Source: Bog-159 sp963843255
Lineage (GTDB): Bacteria > Acidobacteriota > Terriglobia > Bryobacterales > Bryobacteraceae
Assembly (NCBI GenBank): GCA_963843255.1
Contig: CAWJJQ010000014.1
Location: forward strand, 228,793-292,792
Reading direction: 5' to 3'
Length of the DNA stretch: 64,000 nt
The number at the start of each line of letters is the position of its first letter. Within the stretch, counting starts at the first letter, position 1. The translations under genes were made by a program, and so were the position numbers. A model generated the notes under the pieces. The model was not told the origin of the DNA. It made no database searches and worked only from the letters and a program-made list of their open reading frames with translations. Below, one piece after another: positions 1 to 8,910 of this stretch.

Positions 1-168
1 CTGAAAGAAGCTTTCTCCGCCGACGTGCGTCCCGCCATCCGCGAGTGGCGCAAAGCCAACAACGTCCCCGCCGAGCCGCTGAAGGCCTTGCGCGAAAGCG
101 GCTACCAGGAACGCGCCGCGCGCGAACGGGGCGCCAAGAACGCCGCCGCCGTCACCAGCTATGCATAA
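1..168 (+). CDS. C-terminal end of a probable L-rhamnose isomerase (partial)
   Basis: An open frame enters from the left edge and ends at TAA 166-168, giving the last 55 residues of a protein. The tail (ADVRPAIREW near the start, then ESGYQERAARERG) resembles, from memory, the C-terminus of RhaI-type L-rhamnose isomerases, which convert L-rhamnose to L-rhamnulose in the cytoplasm. The next gene begins at 161 inside this stop (ATGCATAA), so the two are translationally coupled, and that gene encodes an alpha-L-rhamnosidase. The context therefore supports rhamnose release followed by isomerisation. Only the tail is visible, so another xylose-isomerase-like TIM-barrel protein is possible. Confidence 0.55.
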   Translation: MKEAFSADVRPAIREWRKANNVPAEPLKALRESGYQERAARERGAKNAAAVTSYA

Positions 169-2488
169 GAGGTTGCTTTTATCTGCGTGCATCTGCGTCC
201 ATCTGTGGCTACTTCCCTTAAAAGCCGCGAACCCGGACCTGCTCACGCATCCCTGGAGCGCCCACTGGATCTCAGTGCCCGCCACCTCACCGTTCGATTA
301 CGGTGTCTATCATTTCCGCCGCACCTTCGATCTTTCCGCCGTAACATCCACCTTTCTCATTCACGTCACCGCCGACAATCGCTATAAGCTCTACGTCAAT
401 GGCGAGTTCGCCAGCCTCGGACCCGCGCGCGGCGACTTGTACCACTGGCGCTATGAATCCGTCGATATCGCCCGCTATCTGAAGCCTGGTAAGAATGTGC
501 TAGCCGCCGTCGTCTGGAATTTCGGCGAGCAGGCGCCCGAAGCCCAGATCACCAATCGCACCGGCCTGCTCGTACAGGGCGACAGCACCGTCGAACGCAT
601 TGTGGATACCGGCAAGCAATGGAAAGGCATCCGCGATGCCGCTTATTCTCCTGCGCCACCCGATCGCGAAATGTCACGATTCTACTACGTAACCGGTCCG
701 GGCGATCGCGTGGATGCCAAGCTCTATCCCTGGGGCTGGGAACAGCCCGGCTTCGACGATTCCGCCTGGCCCGCCGCGGCCTCCGCGAGTGCCGGCGCGC
801 CCCGCGATTCGCAGGATGGCCCCAACCGCTGGATGCTGGTTCCGCGCACCATCCCACCCATGGAATTGAAGCCGCAGCCCATCACCGTCTTGCGATCCGG
901 CCCTCGCGAGCGCACCTTTCAGCCGCACACCAAAACTACGCTGCTCTACGACCAGACCTTCCTCACCACCGGCTATCCGCAATTGGCCGTCAGCGGTGGT
1001 AAGGGCGCCCGAATCGACGTAGGCTATGCCGAAGCGCTCTGGCTGCCCGGCTTCCGCGACAAAGGAAATCGCAACGAAATCGAAGGCAAGCAATTTATCG
1101 GAGAGCACGACACCTTCATCGCCGATGGCGGCGCGCATCGCCATTTCGCCCCGCTCTGGTGGCGTACCTGGCGCTACCTGCGGCTCACCATCGAAACGCA
1201 GGATCAGCCGCTCACCCTCGACGATCTGAACGGCATCTACACCGGCTATCCGTTCGAGCGCAAAGCCCGCTTCGATGCCGGCTCGCCCGAGCTGCAAAAG
1301 ATCCTGGACGTGGGCTGGCGCACTGCCCGCCTGTGCGCTCACGAGACCTACATGGATTGCCCCTACTACGAGCAGTTGCAGTATGGCGGCGACACCCGCG
1401 TGCAGTCTCTCGTTTCACTATATATGACCGGCGATGGCCGCCTGGTCCGCAATGCCATCGAATTGCTCAATTCCTCGCGCACCGCCGAAGGCGCCACCTA
1501 CAGCCGCGCGCCATCCCGCCTGCAGCAATACATTCCACCGTTTTCGCTGTGGTGGATCGGCATGCTGCACGATTACTGGATGTACCAGGATGATCCGCAG
1601 TTCGTCGCCCGCATGCTACCCGCCGTGCGCTCCGTGCTGTCGTTCTTCGCCGCCCGCCAGCACCCCGATGGTTCGCTGGGCCGTCTGCCCTGGTGGAACT
1701 TCGTGGATTGGACCAAGGAATGGGCCGGTGGTGTGCCGCCCCTTTCCGCCGGCGGCAATTCCGCCCCGCTCGATCTGCAGTTATTGTTGGCCTACCAGTG
1801 GGCCGGTGAAATGGAAGCCGCTCTTGGAAATCCGGCCCTGGCCGTGGACGACCGTCAAAGCGCCGCGCGCATGCGCACCGCCGTCCGCGCCCTTTATTGG
1901 GATGAAGGCCGCCGCCTTTTCGCCGATACGCAGGAGAAGCAAGCATTCTCGCAGCAAGCCAACGCCCTGGCCATCCTCGCCGGAGTCAGTGACGGCAGCG
2001 AGGCGCGCGATCTGATCGAGCGCGTCTCAGGCGACCAGACGTTGGTCCAATGCTCTATCTATTTCCGCCACTACCTGCACTCCGCCATGAACAAAGCGGG
2101 CGCCGGCGATCGTTACCTCGATATGCTAGGCACCTGGCGCACCATGCTCGACCGCGGCCTTACTACCTGGGCCGAAACTGCCGATCCAACGCGATCCGAT
2201 TGCCACGCCTGGGGCGCCAGCCCGAACTACGAGCTATTCCGCACCGTGCTCGGTATCGATTCCGCCGCCCCTGGATTTGCGCGCGTCATGGTGCGGCCCT
2301 TTCTCGGCAAGCTGACGCACGCCTCCGGTTCCATTCCGCATCCCAAGGGCGAAATCGCGGTAACCCTGAAGCTCATCGATGGCAAGCTGGACGCTGCCGT
2401 AACGCTGCCGGCCGGCGTGGACGGCCAGCTTCAATGGCATAACGAAACCCGTGAACTACACCCGGGAGAAAATCATCTGACACTATGA
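161..2488 (+). CDS. Alpha-L-rhamnosidase, GH78 family, secreted
   Basis: This 775-residue protein should cleave terminal alpha-L-rhamnose from plant or microbial glycans outside the cytoplasm. The first ~22 residues form a hydrophobic signal peptide. A beta-sandwich N-domain follows (VTADNRYKLYVNGE near 70), then the GH78 (alpha/alpha)6 barrel from about residue 370. The barrel holds the family acidic block around DCPYYEQLQYGGD, which corresponds to DCPQRERLGWTGD of studied enzymes and supplies the general acid. A short C-terminal beta domain closes the protein. Length is normal for GH78. The start overlaps the upstream isomerase stop and the end overlaps the next gene by ATGA, so it is the middle of a tight operon. 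Confidence 0.9.
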   Translation: MHKRLLLSACICVHLWLLPLKAANPDLLTHPWSAHWISVPATSPFDYGVYHFRRTFDLSAVTSTFLIHVTADNRYKLYVNGEFASLGPARGDLYHWRYESVDIARYLKPGKNVLAAVVWNFGEQAPEAQITNRTGLLVQGDSTVERIVDTGKQWKGIRDAAYSPAPPDREMSRFYYVTGPGDRVDAKLYPWGWEQPGFDDSAWPAAASASAGAPRDSQDGPNRWMLVPRTIPPMELKPQPITVLRSGPRERTFQPHTKTTLLYDQTFLTTGYPQLAVSGGKGARIDVGYAEALWLPGFRDKGNRNEIEGKQFIGEHDTFIADGGAHRHFAPLWWRTWRYLRLTIETQDQPLTLDDLNGIYTGYPFERKARFDAGSPELQKILDVGWRTARLCAHETYMDCPYYEQLQYGGDTRVQSLVSLYMTGDGRLVRNAIELLNSSRTAEGATYSRAPSRLQQYIPPFSLWWIGMLHDYWMYQDDPQFVARMLPAVRSVLSFFAARQHPDGSLGRLPWWNFVDWTKEWAGGVPPLSAGGNSAPLDLQLLLAYQWAGEMEAALGNPALAVDDRQSAARMRTAVRALYWDEGRRLFADTQEKQAFSQQANALAILAGVSDGSEARDLIERVSGDQTLVQCSIYFRHYLHSAMNKAGAGDRYLDMLGTWRTMLDRGLTTWAETADPTRSDCHAWGASPNYELFRTVLGIDSAAPGFARVMVRPFLGKLTHASGSIPHPKGEIAVTLKLIDGKLDAAVTLPAGVDGQLQWHNETRELHPGENHLTL

Positions 2489-3375
2489 ATCTCATCGTTG
2501 GAGCAACCGGGCTGGTCGGTGGCGAGATCTGCCGCCGCCTTGCCGCCAATCAAAAGCCGGTGCGCGCGCTAGTGCGGCCCACCGGCGATCCCTCCCGTAT
2601 CGAGGAGTTGCGCAAAGCCGGGGCCGAACTGGTCTCAGGCGACCTGAAAGATCCGGCCTCCATTCAAGCCGCCTGCGCCGGAGTTACAGCCGTCCTTTCG
2701 ACTGCTTCCTCCACCCTCTCCCGCCAGCCGGGAGACACCATCGACGGCGTCGATCGTCTCGGCCAGTTGCAATTGGTCGAAGCCGCCCGCGCCGCCGGCG
2801 TGAAACATTTCGTGTTTGTTTCGTTTACGCCGTTCGCGAACGATTTTGCCTTGCAGCGCGCCAAGCGCGAGGTGGAGCAGGCGCTTATCTCGAGCGGTAT
2901 GGCCTACACCATTCTGCGGCCCACCATGTTTATGGAGGTCTGGCTTAGCCCCGCGCTGGGCTTCGATGCCGCCGCGCGCCGCGCCCGCATCTATGGCACG
3001 GGTGAGAATCCCATCAGTTGGATCTCGTTCCCCAATGTCGCCGAATTCGCCGTCCGCTCGCTCGAAACACCGGCCGCGCGCAACACCACTTTCCCACTGG
3101 GCGGTCCGGAAGCGCTGAGCCCGCTCCAGGTGGTGCGCATCTTTGAAGAGATCGGAGGCGCGCCCTTTACCGTCGAATACGTGATGGAATCCGTTCTCCG
3201 CCTGGGCAAGTCGTCCGCGCGCCGCGCCCTCGACGAAGCTTTCGCGGCGCTCTCGCTCGGTTACGCCCACGGCGACGCGGTAGACATGCGGGCCACGCTG
3301 GAAGTGATGCCGGTGCGGCTGGTCAGCGTGCGGGAATATGCGAAGTGGCTGTTGAACGAGGCGGCCGCCGGTTAA
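2485..3375 (+). CDS. NmrA/SDR-like NAD(P)-binding protein
   Basis: This 296-residue atypical short-chain dehydrogenase begins with the Rossmann motif GATGLVGG (residues 6-13). It continues with an acidic/aromatic pattern typical of NmrA and NAD(P)H-binding families (GDLKDPASIQAAC, VKHFVFVSF). No YxxxK catalytic pair stands out, so it may be a redox sensor or an atypical reductase rather than a classical dehydrogenase. It overlaps the rhamnosidase stop by ATGA, which indicates co-expression. Its 3' end overlaps the convergent gene 3323-3859 by about 50 bp. Substrate unknown. A second NmrA-like gene, at 29144, belongs to a different operon. Confidence 0.8.
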   Translation: MNLIVGATGLVGGEICRRLAANQKPVRALVRPTGDPSRIEELRKAGAELVSGDLKDPASIQAACAGVTAVLSTASSTLSRQPGDTIDGVDRLGQLQLVEAARAAGVKHFVFVSFTPFANDFALQRAKREVEQALISSGMAYTILRPTMFMEVWLSPALGFDAAARRARIYGTGENPISWISFPNVAEFAVRSLETPAARNTTFPLGGPEALSPLQVVRIFEEIGGAPFTVEYVMESVLRLGKSSARRALDEAFAALSLGYAHGDAVDMRATLEVMPVRLVSVREYAKWLLNEAAAG

Positions 3376-3859
3376 AGGCTCCGCCCATGGTGCTCGCGCG
3401 ATAGAAGTTCACGATCACGTAGGTGGCTACAATACCCGCCACCAGCACGCCGCCGATGATTCGTACCAGGTGGGATTCGTGCTTGCGCTCCAGCCGAATC
3501 CCGACCACGGGCGCGAGGCCCCCGCGCCGCTCCGGCACAGGCGCCGGCGCTGGTCCGCCCACCGCGATCGGCATTTCGATCACGTGCCGCTGGTAGGGCC
3601 ACACCGCGCCCTCTTTGTATTCCATTTCCTTGAGCAACCCCACGATCACCACGGGATGCTCGATACGCGAGATCTCGCCTAGAAACCGGCGGGGAATCCA
3701 GATCTCCAGCCCCGTGCGCGCGTTCACCACCAGTACGTCCGACCAAGTGGCTTTGCGGTACTGCCACTGATTGTGCTCGATGTTCAGGATAGCCGGGTAG
3801 AACGAGAACGCCTGGTTCCGGAGCGTCGCCAGCGGCGGTGGTATGACAAGCGAAGACAT
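3323..3859 (-). CDS. Hypothetical protein with one C-terminal membrane segment
   Basis: I do not recognise this 178-residue protein. The first ~100 residues are soluble and contain a conserved-looking stretch (NARTGLEIWIPRRFLGEI) that could be a small beta-rich domain. After a proline-rich linker comes one transmembrane helix near residues 132-150 (IIGGVLVAGIVATYVIVNF) and a short basic tail. It starts at a clean ATG at 3859. The last ~17 codons overlap the convergent NmrA-like gene, so the true C-terminus is slightly uncertain. Likely a membrane-anchored protein of unknown role. Confidence 0.6.
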   Translation of the reverse strand: MSSLVIPPPLATLRNQAFSFYPAILNIEHNQWQYRKATWSDVLVVNARTGLEIWIPRRFLGEISRIEHPVVIVGLLKEMEYKEGAVWPYQRHVIEMPIAVGGPAPAPVPERRGGLAPVVGIRLERKHESHLVRIIGGVLVAGIVATYVIVNFYRASTMGGAFNRRPPRSTATSHIPAR

Positions 3860-3894
3860 GCGCCGAATTCTATGCTAACAACAAAGCCAGCAAC

Positions 3895-3925
3895 AAAAAA
3901 GCCGGGCGGTGATGAGCCGCCCGGC
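3895..3925 (-). terminator. Rho-independent terminator of the OmpA/Ig-like gene
   Basis: On the minus strand a GC-rich stem (arms 3925-3916 and 3910-3901, GCCGGGCGG type, 6 nt loop) is followed by a run of six T (3900-3895). It lies about 25 nt beyond the stop of the large gene 3950-6679. Confidence 0.85.
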
Positions 3926-3949
3926 TGGCTGACGAGTTACCGCGGTTCG

Positions 3950-6679
3950 CTATCTCACAAAGACATGGATAACTGAACTGACCGGTCCGCCTGGGCCATA
4001 GGCAGTCAGGGTGTAATCCGAGTTGGTGGTCGGATTGATGGTGACGCTACCGTTGACCGGCTCAGTTCCACCGGGCACGCCCGTGCCGGTGATGGTGACG
4101 GAGGTGGCGTTCTGCGTGGTCCAGGACAAGACCACCGGAGCGCCGGATGCCGGCGACGACGGCGGATTGGCGGAGAACGTCAGGATCTGAACGGCGCCCA
4201 CGCTCACCGTGACCACGGCCTGGATCGGTCCGGCGGCATTAGTGGCCGTCAACACGTAAGTCGTGGTTGCGCTGGGGTTAACCGTTGTACAACCGGAAGC
4301 TCCCGTAACCGTACCCGGACCCGGCTGGATGCTGATGCTGGTGGCGTTCGAGACGTTCCAGCAAAGCGATACCGCACCGCCCGGCTGAGCGACTGTCGGG
4401 CTGGCCGTAAAGCTCAGGACATTCGGAACCGCGCCGCTGCCTACGGTGACCGTAACCGCGGCCGTGACCGTAGTCTTGCCGTCGGCGCCGGTGGCCGTCA
4501 GGGTGTAAGTGGTGGTCGTGGTCGGGCTCACCGAAGCGCTCCCGTTCACCGCCTGGGTACCGACCGCCGGACTGATGCTGACGGTCGAGGCGCCCGAGGT
4601 AGCCCAGGACAAGGTCGAGGACTGGCCTGCGTTGATATTAGTCGGGGCCGCCTGGAACCGCAGGATGATCGGTGTGGATGCGCCTACGGTGACTGTTACA
4701 TTGGCGCTAACCGTCAAACCGCCCGCGCCCGCGGCAGTCAAGGTGTAAGTGGTGGTAGTCTTCGGCGACACCGTCGCGGTGCCCGTAGCGGGAAGGCTCG
4801 TACCTACGCCCGGAATGCTCACCGAGGTCGCGTTCGGTACGCTCCACGACAGCGTGGAAGACTGGCCCGCGCTGATGGTGGGAGGAGTGGCGGTGAAGCG
4901 CGCCACCAGGAACCGCTGCGTGGTAACAGTGGTGTTGGCGGTGGCCGTCAAGCCGCTCACCTGATCGGTAACCGTCAGGCGGAAGCCGTAGCTGGTGGAA
5001 GGCGCCGCGGTGAAAGTAGCGATCGCGGTATTGGCGCCCGAGATAGCCACGTTCGGACCGTTGACTTGCGTCCACGCGAAGCTGAGAGCGTCGTGATCCG
5101 GACTATAGGATCCGCTGCCGTTCAGGGTGACCGTGCCCGCTGGTATACCAATCTGGGCCGGACCGGCGTCCGCGACAGGCGCGCTGTGGCCGACCTGCTT
5201 GGTCAGCAATTCATACCGGATGCGCGGCACGTCCATCGGCACGGGATGCGTGAAGGTGGTGTATTCCTTCGGCCGCATGAAATTACCGAATTGCAATCCG
5301 ACCGTGATTTCGCCCGTATTCGAGGCGGTCAGCATGGTGGGGTTCAGGCCCGCGCCAACGGTAAACGCGAGTTCCTTGGCGATAGGCTGCACCAGTTTGA
5401 CTTCGCCGCCCGGGCGCCCGCAGTGCTGCCCGATGGTCCCGCAAGTGCCGTGGCTGCTGATATAGCCGAAGTTGCCTTGAATCCAGGCGTCACCCCAGGT
5501 GCCCACCTGGAAGGTGCCGCCGATCTGGTTCATGGGCCGTGCGTAGGTTTCGATGAAGGAACTCGGGCCAAGCGGCGTCATCAACAACGCGCCGGTGTTC
5601 TTGAAGCCCTCCGTTCCGTAGAGGCCGATGCGGCCGCGGCTGAAGAGATAATCGAGGAGGAAAGCGCCCTGCCCCATGCTGCCGCCGGCGGTATCGCCCG
5701 CCAGGCGGATGTACTTGAAGCTGGCAAACATGCCGGCTTGCACGTGATCCCAACGGTTCACCAAGCCGACGTCGAACTGGCCCTCCTGGTCGCCGGGGTA
5801 GCGGATATATTCGCCCTGCGCCTGCACGGCGTGCGTCCCGTCGCCGCCGAACGGCGAGAAGAACTGGCCGCTGCCGTGTACGGTGACGTCTCCATTAGGC
5901 CGGCCGCCACCCATGGTGGGTCCGATATCCAGACCCAGCAGCGAAAATTTCTTGTTGCGATTCTGGGCTTCCTGCAGGGTGTCGTTGCCCGCCTTCTCGG
6001 CAATGGCAGTGGTCTCTTCCTTGGTCAGCGGATGAATTCCATTGACCTTGTCTTCGAGAGCTTTTTCCTGGCCGCGCAGATCGGCCACTTCGCCCTTCAG
6101 GCGGTCGTTCTCACCCTTGAGATCGCGCAGCGCAGCTAAAATGTCATCCAACTTGTCGAGACGCTTCAGAATGTTGTTGCAGCATTCTTCCTGTTTCTTG
6201 AGCAGGTCGGCCAGGGTAGGCATGATCTCGGTAGCGCCGCCCGCGGCCACAACTTTGCCTTGGCCGTCGGTCACCACCATCACCACGCGGCGGTTCATGA
6301 AGCGCCCTTCCTTGGTCTTATTGTTGACTTCCGGGTCGCGCTTGCCGTCGCCGCCGGTGGTCACCTGGTCGGCGCCGGCGCCGTACTTCACCAGGAATTC
6401 CTTCACGGTTTCGGCGCGCCGCATCGCCAGGCGGTCGTTATAGCGCGCGGATCCGACGTAGTCGGTATTGCCGGTCACCTTGACGTGATAATCGCGGTGC
6501 TGGCCCAGCATTTCCGCCAGACGCAACAGGCTCGGATAGCCATCGGAAAGAATCGACGAGTTGAATTCGAAATTGATTTCTTCCCACTGATCCTTGGTTT
6601 GGGTGGTGGTTAATCCCTGAGCAAATAGGCAAGTTGAAAACACTCCGATTGCACCAATTGCCGCCAGTCTTTTTATCAT
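3950..6679 (-). CDS. OmpA-domain surface protein with PKD and Ig-like repeats
   Basis: This 909-residue exported protein has a signal peptide (1-20). An OmpA-type peptidoglycan-binding domain follows at about 33-145 (TGNTDYVGSARYNDRLAMRRA, then FMNRRVVMVV), then a coiled coil at about 160-220 (LKKQEEC, LKGENDRLKGEVADL). A glycine/aromatic-rich region of about 230-470 may form a barrel. A PKD-like domain starts near 495 (DAGPAQIG, GSYSPDHDALSFAW) and at least four Ig-like repeats follow, each built on GQSSTLSW and TTTTYTLTA motifs. The OmpA domain is N-terminal, whereas it is usually C-terminal. A GAGGAG Shine-Dalgarno precedes the ATG. It probably links the outer envelope to peptidoglycan and displays adhesive repeats. 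Function is inferred from domains only. Confidence 0.8.
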   Translation of the reverse strand: MIKRLAAIGAIGVFSTCLFAQGLTTTQTKDQWEEINFEFNSSILSDGYPSLLRLAEMLGQHRDYHVKVTGNTDYVGSARYNDRLAMRRAETVKEFLVKYGAGADQVTTGGDGKRDPEVNNKTKEGRFMNRRVVMVVTDGQGKVVAAGGATEIMPTLADLLKKQEECCNNILKRLDKLDDILAALRDLKGENDRLKGEVADLRGQEKALEDKVNGIHPLTKEETTAIAEKAGNDTLQEAQNRNKKFSLLGLDIGPTMGGGRPNGDVTVHGSGQFFSPFGGDGTHAVQAQGEYIRYPGDQEGQFDVGLVNRWDHVQAGMFASFKYIRLAGDTAGGSMGQGAFLLDYLFSRGRIGLYGTEGFKNTGALLMTPLGPSSFIETYARPMNQIGGTFQVGTWGDAWIQGNFGYISSHGTCGTIGQHCGRPGGEVKLVQPIAKELAFTVGAGLNPTMLTASNTGEITVGLQFGNFMRPKEYTTFTHPVPMDVPRIRYELLTKQVGHSAPVADAGPAQIGIPAGTVTLNGSGSYSPDHDALSFAWTQVNGPNVAISGANTAIATFTAAPSTSYGFRLTVTDQVSGLTATANTTVTTQRFLVARFTATPPTISAGQSSTLSWSVPNATSVSIPGVGTSLPATGTATVSPKTTTTYTLTAAGAGGLTVSANVTVTVGASTPIILRFQAAPTNINAGQSSTLSWATSGASTVSISPAVGTQAVNGSASVSPTTTTTYTLTATGADGKTTVTAAVTVTVGSGAVPNVLSFTASPTVAQPGGAVSLCWNVSNATSISIQPGPGTVTGASGCTTVNPSATTTYVLTATNAAGPIQAVVTVSVGAVQILTFSANPPSSPASGAPVVLSWTTQNATSVTITGTGVPGGTEPVNGSVTINPTTNSDYTLTAYGPGGPVSSVIHVFVR

Positions 6680-6829
6680 GAGTAGCTCCTCAATATTTCA
6701 ACCTGAACGCGAGACTCTTTAAAATCCTACACCAACGAATCGTACTAAATAGGATACAACGGTAGCATATTCACATCTACAACAATTTGCGGCGTTTAGT
6801 CAATGGTAATGGGTGTTACCGCACATTAG

Positions 6830-6838
6830 TGGGATAAT
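6830..6838 (+). promoter_or_regulatory. Extended -10 promoter for the RNase P RNA gene
   Basis: TGGGATAAT reads as an extended -10 element (TG-N-GATAAT) ending about 9 nt before the first P1 helix base at 6848, which fits the expected start of the RNA. I see no good -35 hexamer. Confidence 0.45.
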
Positions 6839-6845
6839 GGCAGTC

Positions 6846-7250
6846 GTAGCCTGCCGGATGGGCAGCCGCCCGGAAACGGGAGGAAAGTCCGGTCTCCACA
6901 GGGCAGCGTGCCGGTTAACGGCCGGGAAGGATTCTGGCGACGGAATTCTGACGGAAAGTGCAACAGAAAATAAACCGCCCGAAATCCCGTTTCTTATAGC
7001 GGGTTGAAAGCCTCCGGTGAAAGCCGGTAGCCGGGTAAGGGTGAAATGGTGCGGTAAGAGCGCACCGCTGCCGGAGCAATCCGGCGGGCAGGGCAAACCC
7101 CACGCGGAGCAAGACCAAATAGGAGAGGAGGAGCGGCCCGCTCCTATGAACTCTCGGGTAGGTCGCTAGAGCCGGACAGCAATGTCCGGTCGAGACGAAT
7201 GGCTGCCGCCCGCAAGGGTACAGAAACCGGCTTATAGTCCGGCAGGCTGC
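6846..7250 (+). ncRNA. rnpB: RNase P RNA, bacterial type A
   Basis: This is the catalytic RNA that removes 5' leaders from pre-tRNAs. The universally conserved blocks are present: GAGGAAAGTCCGG near 6880, the CAGGGCAG segment soon after, GGGTAAGGGTGAAA and GGTGCGGTAAGAG around 7035-7060, the AGACCAAATAGG block near 7110, and ACAGAAACCGGCTTA near 7220. Helix P1 is an 11 bp perfect pair between 6848-6858 (AGCCTGCCGGA) and 7238-7248, which fixes both ends. The length of about 405 nt is normal for type A. It is divergent from the OmpA/Ig-like gene and lies 38 nt before the M28 peptidase start. Confidence 0.97.
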
Positions 7251-7278
7251 TTGCACGAAGCCGCACTTGTGATACGCT
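7251..7278 (+). promoter_or_regulatory. Possible promoter for the M28 peptidase
   Basis: TTGCAC (7251-7256) and TACGCT (7273-7278) are separated by 16 nt, immediately after rnpB and 10 nt before the peptidase ATG. Transcription from here would give an almost leaderless mRNA. Read-through from rnpB is the alternative. Confidence 0.25.
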
Positions 7279-7288
7279 TTTCTGCATT

Positions 7289-8899
7289 ATGAAGTGTTCG
7301 CTGGTGCTGCTGTTTGGGCCTCTTCTGATGGCACAGGAGAAGGTGGACCTGTATACCGTCAACCGCATCAAGGCCGAGGAGTTCCAGAACTCCAAGGTGA
7401 TGGAGAATGCGTTCTATCTAACTGATGTCTATGGACCGCGGCTGACCGGATCGCCGGGGCTGAAGGCGGCGGCGGAATGGGCCGTGCGGCGCATGGGCGA
7501 GTGGGGCCTGACCAACCCGAACCTCGAAAAGTGGGGACCCTTCGGGCGCGGCTGGACCTGCGTGCACTTCAGCGGGAGCCTCAAAGAGCCGCAGTACGCG
7601 CCGCTGGTAGGCTTTGCGCGGCCCTGGTCGCCGGGCACCAACGGCGTGGTCTCGGGCGAGCCGATTCTGGCGGTGATCAAGACCGATGCGGACATCGAGA
7701 AATTCAAAGGGAAGCTGAAAGGCAAGATCGTGCTCGCGGAGGAGCCGATGGTGCTGGCGTCGGAGACCGAGCCGGAGCTGAAGCGGTTCACCGAGGGCGA
7801 ATTGGCATCGGAGATGCTGGCGCCGGATCCTTCGGCGCGGTCGCCGTTCGCCAACCCGATTCCGCTGGTGCCAGGGCAACCGCGTCGTCCAGCAGGCACA
7901 CCGCCGTTCGACCGCGAAGCGCGCGAGAAGTTCCGCGACAAGTTGAACACTTTTTTGAGTGAGGAAGGCGTGCTGGTGATGCTGGCGCCCAGCTACCGGG
8001 CGACCAGCGGAGTGGTCTTTGGCTCGGCCGCGGGATCGCAGGATCCCAAGAAGCCGTTGCCGCCGCCTTCGGTCTCGCTGGAGGTGGAGCAGTATAACCG
8101 GTTGGTGCGGTTGGTGGAGAAGAAGATCCCGGTCACGCTCGAATTCGACATTCAGAACAAGTTTTTCGACGATACGCAGGACTCCTTCACCGTGACCGGT
8201 GAACTGCCCGGCACCAGCAAGAAGGACGAACTGGTGATGCTGGGCGCTCACCTGGATTCCTGGACGGGCGGCACGGGTGCGACGGACAACGGCGCGGGCA
8301 GCGCGGTAGTGCTGGAAGCCATGCGCATTCTGAAGACGCTGGACCTGAAGATGCCGCGCACGGTGCGGATGGCGCTTTGGACCGGCGAGGAAGAGGGGCT
8401 GCTGGGGTCGCGCGCGTACGTGAAGGAGCACTTCGCCGACCGCGAGACCATGGCCCTGAAACCGGAGCATGCCAAGCTGTCGGGCTATTTCAATCTGGAT
8501 AACGGATCGGGGAAGATTCGGGGCGCCTATCTGCAGGGCAACGACATGATGCGGCCGATCTTCCAGGCATGGCTCGAGCCGTTTAAGGATTACGGCGCGG
8601 ATTCGGTTACGATTCGCAATACGGGCGGCACGGATCACCAGTCGTTCGACGCGGTGGGGTTGCCCGGCTTTCAGTTCATCCAGGATCCCCTGGACTATTC
8701 GACCGAGACGCACCATTCGAGCGCGGATGTGTTCGACCATCTGCAGGCGGGTGATTTGATGGAAGCCTCCGCGATCATGGCGGCGGTAGCCTACGATGCG
8801 GCCACGCGCGACGAGATGCTGCCCAGAAAACCGCTGCCGAAGCCACAACCTCCGCGGCGCGAGGGACAGCCGGCGCAGCAGGCAGGCGCGGGGAATTAG
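7289..8899 (+). CDS. Secreted M28-family zinc aminopeptidase
   Basis: This 536-residue exopeptidase should remove N-terminal residues from peptides outside the cytoplasm. A short signal peptide (about 1-15) is followed by a region with a PA-like insert. The M28 metallopeptidase domain has the complete two-zinc ligand set: His321 (GAHLDSW), Asp333 (TDNGAG), Glu367/Glu368 (TGEEEGLLGS), Asp404 (NLDNGSG) and His450 (TDHQSFD). The C-terminal tail is rich in Pro and Gln. The size fits bacterial M28 carboxypeptidase-Q/aminopeptidase-like proteins. It stands alone between rnpB and a group II intron remnant. Exact peptide preference cannot be read from the sequence. Confidence 0.9.
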   Translation: MKCSLVLLFGPLLMAQEKVDLYTVNRIKAEEFQNSKVMENAFYLTDVYGPRLTGSPGLKAAAEWAVRRMGEWGLTNPNLEKWGPFGRGWTCVHFSGSLKEPQYAPLVGFARPWSPGTNGVVSGEPILAVIKTDADIEKFKGKLKGKIVLAEEPMVLASETEPELKRFTEGELASEMLAPDPSARSPFANPIPLVPGQPRRPAGTPPFDREAREKFRDKLNTFLSEEGVLVMLAPSYRATSGVVFGSAAGSQDPKKPLPPPSVSLEVEQYNRLVRLVEKKIPVTLEFDIQNKFFDDTQDSFTVTGELPGTSKKDELVMLGAHLDSWTGGTGATDNGAGSAVVLEAMRILKTLDLKMPRTVRMALWTGEEEGLLGSRAYVKEHFADRETMALKPEHAKLSGYFNLDNGSGKIRGAYLQGNDMMRPIFQAWLEPFKDYGADSVTIRNTGGTDHQSFDAVGLPGFQFIQDPLDYSTETHHSSADVFDHLQAGDLMEASAIMAAVAYDAATRDEMLPRKPLPKPQPPRREGQPAQQAGAGN

Positions 8900-8910
8900 T
8901 CGAAATCGAC

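Noticed and set aside
5066..6139. Plus-strand open frame opposite the OmpA/Ig-like gene
   Set aside because: No domain signal and no start context. The opposite frame has clear OmpA and Ig motifs.
7418..8848. Long minus-strand open frame opposite the M28 peptidase
   Set aside because: Antisense shadow. The plus-strand protein has all metal ligands in order.
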